Below, piece by piece: positions 10,701 to 18,710 of a stretch of DNA of 64,000 nt. The notes under the pieces were generated by a model, which saw only the letters and a list, made by a program, of their open reading frames with translations, made no database searches and was not told the origin of the DNA. Source of the stretch: Candidatus Opimibacter skivensis (GTDB lineage Bacteria; Bacteroidota; Bacteroidia; Chitinophagales; Saprospiraceae). The position numbers and the translations under genes are program-made. Positions within the stretch are counted from its first letter, which is position 1. The number at the start of each line of letters is the position of its first letter. The stretch spans positions 1 to 64,000 of the forward strand of contig JADKHH010000035.1 in NCBI GenBank assembly GCA_016721905.1. Direction: 5' to 3'.

Positions 10701-13094
10701 GTATTTACGTTGCGATTCGGAATGGTCTGGACAGGGGTGATTGATACAACATGGGAAAATCCTGGAAATTGGAGTTGCAATGCTATTCCTGATTGCAATA
10801 CAGAAGTGTATATTCCTTCTGATGCTCCTCGATATCCTAATATATTTTCAGAAGCATATTGTAAAAGCATTCACCTAGCTGATTCTGCTTACTTAAACGT
10901 AAAGGCTGGATATCAGCTATGGGTAGGTACTTCCAATGCATTCTTAACATGTCCATCTAATGTAACTATAAATTTAGATCCAGGTACCTGTGATGCTCAG
11001 TATATATTTTCTTTCTCTCTTGAAGGAGTTTGTGGTTCAACTATTTCACAAACATCTGGATTGCTAAGCGGAAGTTTTTTCCCGATAGGGACTACAACTA
11101 ATTGTTTTGATTTGTTAGATAATTATGGGGCTATATTAGCGTCTTGCTGCTTTGATGTAACCGTTATCGAATATCCCACCCCTACTACCACCTTAGCTTG
11201 TAATGATAATATTCAAGTTTCAATAAATGAAATCTGTGAAGCGTTTGTGTCCACTGATGTCATTCTTGAGGGAGGGCCTTATAGCTGCTATAATGATTAT
11301 TTAGTGGCAGTGGAAGGGTACGGGTCAGGCTTTGGAGGTGTTACCATAACTAGTTCAGCAATAGGCCAAACCCTAAATGTTACTGTAACAGATCCTTCAA
11401 CGGGTAACTCTTGTTCTGGAACAATTTCAGTTGAAGACAAAATTGTCCCGCAAGTTATTTGCTCAGATTTCACAAGTTCCTGTTCAACTTACATTGAGCC
11501 AGATAGCACCAATACTCCAATTGCAACAGATAATTGCGGAGGTGTCATTCTGACTTACAGTGACGAAGAGGCGCCTGGTAGCTGTCCTGGATTTAGCACC
11601 CTAATCAGACACTGGGTTGTGACTGATAGCAGCGGCAATAGCAACACTTGTGACCAGATCATTTCATTCCTTCCTGCTAGCCTTGATTCGGTGACTTGCC
11701 CTCCGACATATGTTGGATCATGTAGTGGATACAATTCCCCAGGGACAACTGGATATCCTGTATATAATGGCGAGCAGATTGACTACAACGGCCTTTGCAA
11801 CCTCTTCGCATTCTACTCAGATCAGGATACTATAATAGAAGGATATTTCACTGTCCTTCGTACATGGAGGATTGTAGACACATGTGCAAGCCTGGAAATT
11901 GAATGTATACAAAACATAATCTCAACTGATAATGAAGATCCTATCCTATCCTGTCCTAATGATTATGAAACTTCATGCATTCAAAGCACTGCTCCAGAAA
12001 TAGCAGGATTTCCTACGTATTCTGATAATTGCAATTCAACTCTCAGTTATATCGATAGTGCAATAAGTGGCGATCCGTGTGAAAGCCAAAATTTCTCCCG
12101 AACATGGACTGTTTTAGATAATAGTAATAATTTTGCAACCTGCATACAATACTTCACTCTTTTACCAGTAACATTAGATTCTCTTGTTTGCCCAAGTTCA
12201 TATATTGGATCTTGTGGGGATAATTCAGATCCTTCTGTAATGGGCTATCCTTCAATTGATGGATATCCAATTAATGAAAATGGTCCTTGTAATTTCTTTT
12301 ATGGCTATTCAGATCAAGATTCCATCACTTGCGACGGAGCTTATATCACTCGTACATGGACAATTTCAGATTGGTGTACACAGCAAACGACTGTATGCAT
12401 CCAGGATATAGATCTTCTGAACAATACTGGGCAAATATTGGCTTGTCCTGAGGATATCTTAGTAAGTATTGAGGTTGGCGAAAGTAATGTTCCTGTGGGA
12501 TATAATGTATCCTCTGCCTGTAATTGTGGTGACACTATAGTTCAAACAGCGGGCCTGGACAGCGGTGAGTCGTTTCCAATTGGAACTACATCAAATTGTT
12601 TTATCCTGCTTGATAGCTTAGGAGCTACTATTGATAGTTGCTGTTTTGATGTTACTGTAACTGTTTTCTGGCTAGTGGGCGGAATCGTTTTTAATACCCA
12701 GGAGCAAATTGATTCTTTATCAGTCAATTATCCCTTTTGTTCAATCATCAATGGGCCTGTGACGATTGAAGGATCTGACATTACTAATTTAGATGGCCTG
12801 AGTAGTATTCGATATATTGAAGGAAGTCTTATCATTTGGAACAACCCTGTCTTGGATGACTTGTCTGGTTTAGATTCTTTAACCTATGTTGGAGAAATTT
12901 TTACAATAGCTAATAATTCATCATTACTCCATATACCAGGATTCAATTCAATTCAACATATTGGGAACTATTTACAATTTATTCAAGATAGTCTTTTAAG
13001 CGATATTTCAGGATTTAATACAATAAATTCCATTCCTGAGCTTAATATTCAGATTAATACTGCGTTGGAAAGCATAACTGGCTTTCAGTCCTAA
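7701..13094 (+). CDS. Giant secreted protein, fragment B: TIG-like domain, alpha/beta-hydrolase, Cys-rich modules, start of LRRs
   Basis: The first residues (ITVTGSNFTPNGD-like: IIVTGSNFTPNGDIDV) resemble an IPT/TIG domain. From about 8757 an alpha/beta-hydrolase appears: VFAHGILGTQESF supplies the oxyanion region, VAHSMGGAVGR near 9050 the nucleophile elbow GxSxG with Ser, NSDLIVPLSS near 9590 a likely Asp, and DKQHVGIQ near 9700 a likely His. This matches lipase or PGAP1/DUF676-type esterases; the substrate is unknown. From about 10950 on, Cys-rich HYR-like modules repeat (CPSNVTINLDPGTC..., DNCGGV, TRTWTISDWC). The last 350 bases begin receptor-L-type leucine-rich repeats (ITNLDGLSSIRYIEGSL). 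The ORF's first codons are in frame but not a real start; it continues fragment A. Confidence 0.8.
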   Translation: MTLNKSIAVPGENIIVTGSNFTPNGDIDVLIENESGQDVRGVIPITYINPGMFEFTLLVPSTFSDGEYTVTAQDISTGNTTPPKSFIVNNFIFTPLEITFPSITSTIFKYKTFDIEWKDFISSAPVNGQTGELLKEYTIEASPNNGGIWYQIATKTYKATTGKSNTFTYPYSVTTIGPYLFRITEIGNPQNTATSPPLTAIECDDGGFVASLQWDATVPDDVKSKKPYPYGLAADGAARIYVKLNKNNATLGVSTIQATIQTVGNNGYSGTALLGRIAHASATEIISTSTTYPAGSNNNSNANSYWFWLVAPDDFTTDLSSEEKYREINVDFTITYSDNSTELITLCEPIQICRPALVFAHGILGTQESFKYAQFNNNSGGTSYFSLADFDIWKEVKLLDLKEWGSYQVNADILLGKDPDENQTYENSIISIIKQMHFYGFANKRIDYVAHSMGGAVGRTVINNGGSWYSPGVYQLRNYGKGYINKYISICTPHNGSPIADVAVDAFNAIILLAGQNSVSATIAGAVLATSYFKDLGFVYKGSISQAIANLQAQSGGVQQTETTVKNHLISADVDEYNNTSQNDVLNSISTSDVFGLGMTALFKAIRVVSPIQNFFSTNYGSSAYLSNSDLIVPLSSQLAGKLQPSPFDITTNTTGVSKTSIIYGLDKQHVGIQKNLSIGTRLKVLLNAQMASGFFDETIPPYTVNQNLVGDGEILSRRSTGCMDTVLAYIDTFKIKITSPTSNSILYIDSSLQIAINLKDTIGFENLRVLYKSTFYYSTAKDSIQYFLTTINPSDLGLNSIVAVAQYDSMGCTVYYIDTIAINVATLDSLEGFYITPRARYLNPVQDFAPVYHAVYSTCIGVLRPEADSLTFMILDTNVVVYDSLYRNFVTKDTGSTHIVFSFEGYNDTMFVYISTKNIDNVSSICPLDSIFLYAGVTDSTKSYQWQVDTLNGFSNIIDNLNYTGTDSSTLIINSTPSQWFDYKYRCIISDAYGATESDVFTLRFGMVWTGVIDTTWENPGNWSCNAIPDCNTEVYIPSDAPRYPNIFSEAYCKSIHLADSAYLNVKAGYQLWVGTSNAFLTCPSNVTINLDPGTCDAQYIFSFSLEGVCGSTISQTSGLLSGSFFPIGTTTNCFDLLDNYGAILASCCFDVTVIEYPTPTTTLACNDNIQVSINEICEAFVSTDVILEGGPYSCYNDYLVAVEGYGSGFGGVTITSSAIGQTLNVTVTDPSTGNSCSGTISVEDKIVPQVICSDFTSSCSTYIEPDSTNTPIATDNCGGVILTYSDEEAPGSCPGFSTLIRHWVVTDSSGNSNTCDQIISFLPASLDSVTCPPTYVGSCSGYNSPGTTGYPVYNGEQIDYNGLCNLFAFYSDQDTIIEGYFTVLRTWRIVDTCASLEIECIQNIISTDNEDPILSCPNDYETSCIQSTAPEIAGFPTYSDNCNSTLSYIDSAISGDPCESQNFSRTWTVLDNSNNFATCIQYFTLLPVTLDSLVCPSSYIGSCGDNSDPSVMGYPSIDGYPINENGPCNFFYGYSDQDSITCDGAYITRTWTISDWCTQQTTVCIQDIDLLNNTGQILACPEDILVSIEVGESNVPVGYNVSSACNCGDTIVQTAGLDSGESFPIGTTSNCFILLDSLGATIDSCCFDVTVTVFWLVGGIVFNTQEQIDSLSVNYPFCSIINGPVTIEGSDITNLDGLSSIRYIEGSLIIWNNPVLDDLSGLDSLTYVGEIFTIANNSSLLHIPGFNSIQHIGNYLQFIQDSLLSDISGFNTINSIPELNIQINTALESITGFQS

Positions 13095-13781
13095 CCTCCA
13101 TACAAACAGGATCACTTTTAATTTCTAATAATCCTGAATTAAATAATCTTAGTGGATTCAGCTCATTGATCTCAATTGGGGATAATCTATATAGTGGTCT
13201 TAAATTATATGATAATGATTCTTTAACAAGCTTATCAGGTTTTGATAACCTTACTTCAATTACAGGTAATTTTTGAATTAAATGGTAATAATTCTTTGAT
13301 AAATTTAACTGGTATGAGTTCGCTTGAGTCAATTACAGGTGGGTTACTTATTTCTAACAACCCAGTTTTAATTAATTTAAACAATTTAGGTGCTTTAAGT
13401 TTTATAGGCCGTGTAATACAAATTACTAATAATTTTTCATTAACTAATTTAGTAGGATTAGATCAACTATCCTCAGTTGGTACTTACGCGCCATTAAGCG
13501 CTGATAATATAATTCAAAACAACCTCAATTTGATTGATTTGGTTGGGCTAAATGCACTTACTTATATTAGCGGTAGCTTGCATATTAAGGAGAATCCCCT
13601 CTTACAAAGTTTAGAAGGACTAGATAATATAAATGCCATTAGTGGGAGTCTTTCCGTGGAAAATAATAATATACTAACTAATTTAACTGGTTTTAACTCA
13701 CTTACTTCGGTTGGTACAGGATTATATATCCAGGGAAATTCAGCCTTGCTGAATTTGAATGGATTAGATTCGCTGCCATAA
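13094..13781 (+). CDS. Giant secreted protein, fragment C: leucine-rich repeats (two frames)
   Basis: From about 13085 a new frame reads TSIQTGSLLISNNPELNNLSGF and continues LRR-like units to a stop near 13276. A further shift at about 13265 opens the frame 13242-13781 with ELNGNNSLINLTGMSSLESITGGLL. All units fit the 20-24 residue pattern L.L.G...L..I.G.L.I.NN..L. The breaks sit in T- or A-runs (GGTAATTTTTGAATT). No start codon is expected here; this is internal coding sequence of the same giant gene. Confidence 0.75.
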
Positions 13782-13795
13782 TTGGTGGACCATTT

Positions 13796-15094
13796 TTGCT
13801 CCAAAACAATATTGGATTGGTTAATTTAGAAGGCATAAATAATTTAAATGATATTGGAGGAGACTTATATTTATCCTACAATACATCCTTGTCAAGTTTA
13901 TCTGGAATAGACTCACTACAAAATATTGGTGGAGAACTTTTTATTCAAAATAACTCCATACTATCTGAATGTGATGTTCAGAGCATATGTGATTATTTGA
14001 ATATACCTTCAAACCCTGCAACAATATCAGGTAATGCAATTGGATGCTTTAGCCGGAGCGAAGTAGAATCATATTGTAATGGATGTCCATTGGGCGATCT
14101 CATTTTTACAACTCAATCCGAAATAGATTTATATTATTCCACCTATCCAGGGTGTTCTACAATAACAGGTGGGATCACAATCAATGGAGCTGATATTACA
14201 AATCTTGATGGCTTAACCCTGATAGATTCTCTGACGCAAGGCTTGCAGATATATAATAATCCTTTATTAGAGAGCTTAGAAGGGCTGGCTGGGCTTAAAT
14301 ATGTGGGTGGGGAGTTGTCAATTGGGGGCAATCCCCTTCTGGATAGTTTGGCTGGATTAGATTCCCTCAATTTTATTGGAGGATCGGTCCATATCACAAG
14401 TAATGATTCGTTGCTCAATTTGATAGGACTTAACTCACTAGCTAATATTTCTGGTCTAGAGATTTCAAATAATATTTCTTTGATTAATTTGCATGGATTG
14501 GAATCTGTGACCTCATTGCAGGGAATGGGAACAACATTTTCAGGTAATTTATCTTTAGAAAGTTTACTTGGTCTTGATAATGTTACTAATATAGATTTTA
14601 ATCTAAATTTATCAAGCAACCCAAATCTCACAGACTTGGATCACTTAAGCAATTTGAACTCAATTAATGGTGGTCTGTATATTACTGACAATAGTTTACT
14701 TTCCAATTTAAGCGGCTTAGATAGCATCACTGGGTTTAATGGAAGCTTAACCATATTCAACAATCCTTCTTTATCCATATGTAATGCTCAATTTATATGT
14801 GATTTCCTAAGCACTTCTCCTGAAATTGCAGTTATACATGATAATGCTTTTGGATGTGATAATGTTGCACAAGTCCAGATTGCATGTGGCATACCAGTTA
14901 CATGTCCTGGAATCTTAACACTTAATTCTCAGGCTGAAATAGACTCCTTTCCAAGTATTTATTCAGGTTGTTCCACTATAGCAGGACCATTAACAATCAC
15001 TGGATCAGATATCACAAATTTAGATAGCCTTGTTCAAATAGATTCTATAACCCAAGGTTTGTCCATAGGAAGTAATCCCTTCTTGAAAGCTTAA
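13796..15094 (+). CDS. Giant secreted protein, fragment D: receptor-L-type LRR modules
   Basis: LRR units continue and are grouped in modules of about 265-270 residues. Each module starts with a Cys-containing cap (for example CPLGDLIFTTQSEIDLYYSTYPGCSTI), runs through 8-10 LRR units, and ends with a second cap (C..QFICDFLS...NAFGCDNVAQVQIACG). This is the receptor L domain layout found in secreted Bacteroidota proteins. The frame ends at 15094 because of a C missing at 15077-15079 relative to the tandem copy at 15892-15895. It continues directly in fragment E. Confidence 0.8.
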   Translation: MLQNNIGLVNLEGINNLNDIGGDLYLSYNTSLSSLSGIDSLQNIGGELFIQNNSILSECDVQSICDYLNIPSNPATISGNAIGCFSRSEVESYCNGCPLGDLIFTTQSEIDLYYSTYPGCSTITGGITINGADITNLDGLTLIDSLTQGLQIYNNPLLESLEGLAGLKYVGGELSIGGNPLLDSLAGLDSLNFIGGSVHITSNDSLLNLIGLNSLANISGLEISNNISLINLHGLESVTSLQGMGTTFSGNLSLESLLGLDNVTNIDFNLNLSSNPNLTDLDHLSNLNSINGGLYITDNSLLSNLSGLDSITGFNGSLTIFNNPSLSICNAQFICDFLSTSPEIAVIHDNAFGCDNVAQVQIACGIPVTCPGILTLNSQAEIDSFPSIYSGCSTIAGPLTITGSDITNLDSLVQIDSITQGLSIGSNPFLKA

Positions 15095-15492
15095 TTGGCC
15101 TAATCGAGCTCAAATATTTAGGTGGTGGATTAGATATAGTAAACAATGCCCGTCTGGAGAATTTGATGGGGTTAGATTCTCTCAGTTTTATCGGAGGTCC
15201 AGTCCACATTATCGGAAATGACTCTCTTATTAGTTTAATTGGACTAAATTCAATATCTCATATTTCTGGCCTTCAGATTTCTAGTAATAATTCCTTAATC
15301 AATCTACAAGGCTTGAACAATGTGATCCAATTACAGGGAATGGGGACAACCATTTCTAATAACCTTTCTTTGGTAAGTTTGCTTGGCCTCGATAATGTTG
15401 CCTCGATTGAATTTACCCTAAATTTATCAGATAATCCCAATCTATCCAATTTGGATCACTTAATTGGTTTGCAATCAATAAATGGAAGTTTA
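15021..15492 (+). repeat. Tandem LRR repeat, copy 1 (near-identical to 15836-16308)
   Basis: About 472 bp are nearly identical to copy 2, with an offset of 815 bases before and 816 bases after position 15079. Only a few substitutions separate them (for example GAGAATTTGATGGGG against GGGGAATTTGATAGGG). Copy 1 has three Cs where copy 2 has four, and this is exactly where the reading frame breaks. The flanking parts of the same modules are much more diverged, so the segment was recently duplicated or homogenised. Confidence 0.9.
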
Positions 15493-16602
15493 TTTGTGTC
15501 TAACAACACTTTGCTTTCAAATTTGACAGGATTAAACAATGTTGCAGGATTTAATGGAGGTTTAAATATAATAGATAATCCTTTATTATCGACTTGTGAA
15601 GCTCAATTCATATGTGAGTATTTAAGTGTTACACCTGAAATAGCTAATATACAAAATAACGCTCTCGGATGCAACAATGTACCTCAAGTCCAAATAGCAT
15701 GTGGGATACCTGTTACTTGCCCCGGAATATTAACATTTAATTCCCAAGCTGAAATAGACTCATTTCCCTCAACATACCCAGGCTGCTCTATTATTACAGG
15801 CGAGTTAACTATATCTGGACCTGATATAACAAATCTAGATAGCCTTGTTCAAATAGATTCTATAACCCAAGGTTTGTCCATAGGAAGCAATCCCCTTCTT
15901 GAAAGCTTAATTGGCCTAATCGAGCTCAAATATTTAGGTGGTGGATTAGATATAGTAAACAATGCCCGTCTGGGGAATTTGATAGGGTTAGATTCTCTCA
16001 GTTTTATCGGAGGTCCAGTCCATATTATCGGAAATGACTCTCTTATCAGTTTAATTGGACTAAATTCAATATCTCATATTTCTGGCCTTCAGATTTCTAG
16101 TAATAATTCCTTAATCAATCTACAAGGCTTGAACAATGTGATCCAATTACAGGGAATGGGGACAACCATTTCTAATAACCTTTCTTTGGTAAGTTTGCTT
16201 GGCCTCGATAATGTTGCCTCGATTGAATTTACCCTAAATTTATCAGATAATCCCAATCTATCCAATTTGGATCACTTAATTGGTTTGCAATCAATAAATG
16301 GAAGTTTATACATTTCCGGAAACAGTTTAATGTCAAGCCTAACCGGATTATTAGGGGTTACAAGTATTAATGGCGGTATATATATCATTAATAATGATGC
16401 ATTGCTAAGTTTATCGGGTTTAGATAGTTTATCCTATAATTCAATTACAGATTTACATATTCAAAACTCTGGTAATCTTTCTATTTGTGATGTAGCAAGT
16501 ATTTGCAATTATCTTGCAATACCTGCAAATCCTGCTACCATTTCAGGGAATGCAGTTGGATGTGCTTCAAGACTTCAAGTTGAAGAGGAATGTGGAAACT
16601 AA
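15080..16602 (+). CDS. Giant secreted protein, fragment E: last LRR modules and C-terminus
   Basis: The frame resumes at the C-run break near 15080 and carries the remainder of one LRR module and one full further module, ending at a TAA at 16600-16602. The last residues (ISGNAVGCASRLQVEEECGN) are the usual end cap of the module. No T9SS sorting domain follows, which is odd for a signal-peptide-bearing giant protein in a genome whose other large exoproteins have one. The sorting tail may have been lost, or lie beyond a further undetected frameshift in the gene-poor region downstream. Start position within the ORF is arbitrary. Confidence 0.8.
15836..16308 (+). repeat. Tandem LRR repeat, copy 2
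   Basis: Second copy of the 15021-15492 segment. It keeps an open frame throughout and so shows the probable original sequence at the broken C-run. Confidence 0.9.
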
Positions 16603-17496
16603 AAAATGCCCCTAGAGACTTATTAATTAGATGATGCGCTACCTTTCCCCAGCTCCATGCACATGCTTTCGAAACGTAGAGATTTCGGACTCCATTTACC
16701 ATCTGATTTCGAAGTGTGTTGACCAGGGCATTTCGGCCTATTGACTAAGCAAATGTTAAAATGGCTGACATTCCGGCGTATTGACCCCCCTTCCAAAAGA
16801 GATCAAGACTGATATTCAGGCGTATTGAACCCTGGCTCTCTAATTGAGTTAAGTGAAAAGCTACCCTATCGGGATTCCTAAACAACATCGGTTACCACTT
16901 CCAAACCAATGGGTATTTATCAGATCTGACTGTTTTGCAGATTCCTGTCCATGGGCTAACCGATCACAGATTTTGTACCCATTAACGGCATCGTCCACGT
17001 AACCGGCAGGTGCCACAAACGAAGAATCGAACAATAGGGGCATATCGTTTTAACAGATCCTGGGCCTGGACGCTGATGCTTCTTTGGCTTACATGCAGGA
17101 TAACAAAGCAAACTTATGCGCTTATGCGGATGAGGCCCAGCTTAATGACTTGGCAATCAGGGTGGAAACTTTCTGGAATAACTCATCCGATGGGGCGCAG
17201 CCAGACAATTGTTCTAGAAGAATACATAAAGAGAATCCGAACAGGTATAGTTACACAAATCCGCGAACAAGTTGCCAAATATTGGAAAGTCATCGGTCTG
17301 CTTTAAATTGTATATACCTTGGATTTAATTGAAGGCACCATGTCATGTGCCCTTTGATGTGGGCTGATAAAACACCTGCAGGGGATGGGTAGTAAGAGCC
17401 TTTGATCATTGGAACATCAAATCTTAAAACAATAGCTATACTATGATTACTTAGATTTAGGCCTTAAACCAATTTCCACAAATAAAAAAAACTAAT
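16603..17496. other. Gene-poor region; possible mobile-element remnant
   Basis: About 900 bp follow the giant gene without a recognisable protein. Short frames exist on both strands (16861-17043 minus; 17010-17332 plus, two frames) but none resembles a known family or shows repeat or domain logic. The left part holds three spaced repeats (separate entry) like those at transposon ends. I could not recognise a transposase fragment. Confidence 0.45.
16719..16831 (+). repeat. Three iterated sites with core TTCvGGCsTATTGAmC, about 42-bp period
   Basis: Copies are TTTCGGCCTATTGAC (16731-16745), ATTCCGGCGTATTGACC (near 16770-16786) and ATTCAGGCGTATTGAACC (near 16813-16832). Each is preceded by a TGA(C/T) or TTGACC element, and the spacing is 41-43 bp. 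Spaced direct repeats of this kind are found as transposase-binding sites at ends of IS21-type elements, or as operators. The assignment to an insertion sequence is inference because no transposase is present. Confidence 0.55.
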
Positions 17497-18057
17497 ATGA
17501 CCGAAAAAGAATTTTTATCGCGAAATCAAAGGCGGATCGCTCAGATTTCTGTAGGTGCTTCAGCTTTGCGAAATCAGGGTGCTGCAGGAATTTTGGCAGT
17601 TGCAAGAGACTATTTTCAGACCTCGATTCCACTTGCTACCTTCTTTAAGAATATGCAAAGCCATGAGACTTACCGAGAATTTTTGGATTTTCATACTATC
17701 GAACTGCAGCGAAAATTTCCAAAGGGAGGAAAAAGCTGGGGTGCTGCGAGAAAAGGGCTTAACTTATTCCTTAGAGACATTGTTTATAACAAGTTTTTCA
17801 GACTACTATAAGCTGCCTACAGATTATAAAAAGGTTTAATGAGGCGATAAAGCACTTAGGTTCCTTTGGATAGGGATGTTGCCATAGGGATTCAGCAGAA
17901 TGCGAATAAGAAAGCACTACCACCCACGCTAAAATGGAAAAGTATTAAGGGTTTGCAACCAGAAGTCAGTGATTCATATCAAATTGAAGCACTTAAGATA
18001 GCTGAAAGATTAAAGACGGCAAGGGTCAATCTTGATCTTATATATTGGAGACAATAG
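17497..18057 (+). CDS. Conserved-looking hypothetical protein, broken by frameshifts
   Basis: The first frame (17497-17811) reads MTEKEFLSRNQRRIAQ and continues as a helical, basic protein. Within about 60 bases the reading moves through three frames: SDYYKLPTDYK, then RFNEAIKHL, then VPLDRDVAIGIQQNANKKA, the last of which runs to a TAG at 18055-18057. Joined, they make a protein of about 185 residues. The breaks fall at AAAAAGG and GGTTCC runs. I do not recognise the family and assign no function. It is the last plus-strand gene before the minus-strand defence island. Confidence 0.55.
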
Positions 18058-18122
18058 TATAACAGTAAAGTAAAGAAAGAACCGTATGATTTAAGTGAAG
18101 TTGGCGGGATTACAAAACTTGA

Positions 18123-18710
18123 TTACTTACTTTCATCAATTGTATAATTGTAATTTGATCGGATTAATTCCATAGCCCATTTTACAATATCGGAAATCAT
18201 AACAGCGCTGTAATTTTCATCAAGCGTTTCATAATAAAATGTTTCATGATCGCCAAAATATAAGTACCAAACGGGGAATTCCTCAGTGTCATCTTCATCT
18301 TGTATCCAAACGCATTCCGGTCGTATCAAAAATTGCACATCCCAAAATAAATCAACATTTTTAATTTTCATGTTTAAAACTATATCAAAATAGTCAGCTG
18401 GAAAGCGAATAAGGTGGTTTTTACAAAAGATCGCAAACTCATCCAATGTAAGATGATCGAAGTTTTCATAGGGAGAATATCCGCTGTAGGTGATTGCATC
18501 GGAATGAAGGCTATACAAATTCATTGTCAAGGAATGAATAGCTTTTAATATTGGAATTACATCATTCCTGACTCTTCGAAGGAGATTTTCAGCACGTTCA
18601 CCATCATCATAAGAGGTGCCAAAAGGAACGCTTCCATCACCATTGCCTTTAGTCCGCAGTAACTCAGTGCCATCGGGTGTTAGGAAGTACCGTAATTCGT
18701 AAGTTTCCAT
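18123..18710 (-). CDS. Hypothetical acidic protein, downstream partner of the helicase gene
   Basis: A 195-residue, acidic, aromatic-rich protein without signal peptide or membrane segment. Its start at 18710 lies inside the 3' end of the helicase ORF (overlap 18664-18710), so the two are probably translationally coupled. A WDVQFLIRPECVWIQDEDDTEE stretch and many Tyr/Phe residues suggest a compact globular fold. I recognise no family and assign no function. Confidence 0.7.
   Translation of the reverse strand: METYELRYFLTPDGTELLRTKGNGDGSVPFGTSYDDGERAENLLRRVRNDVIPILKAIHSLTMNLYSLHSDAITYSGYSPYENFDHLTLDEFAIFCKNHLIRFPADYFDIVLNMKIKNVDLFWDVQFLIRPECVWIQDEDDTEEFPVWYLYFGDHETFYYETLDENYSAVMISDIVKWAMELIRSNYNYTIDESK

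Noticed and set aside
15021..15100. Phase variation by the C-run
   Set aside because: The run is only 3-4 bases, too short for slipped-strand switching; error is more likely.
16861..17043. Minus-strand ORF of 60 codons
   Set aside because: Short, no start context and no recognisable motif.
17010..17332. Two overlapping plus-strand ORFs after the giant gene
   Set aside because: Overlap each other in different frames with no domain, no coupling and no neighbour support; may be decayed element sequence.
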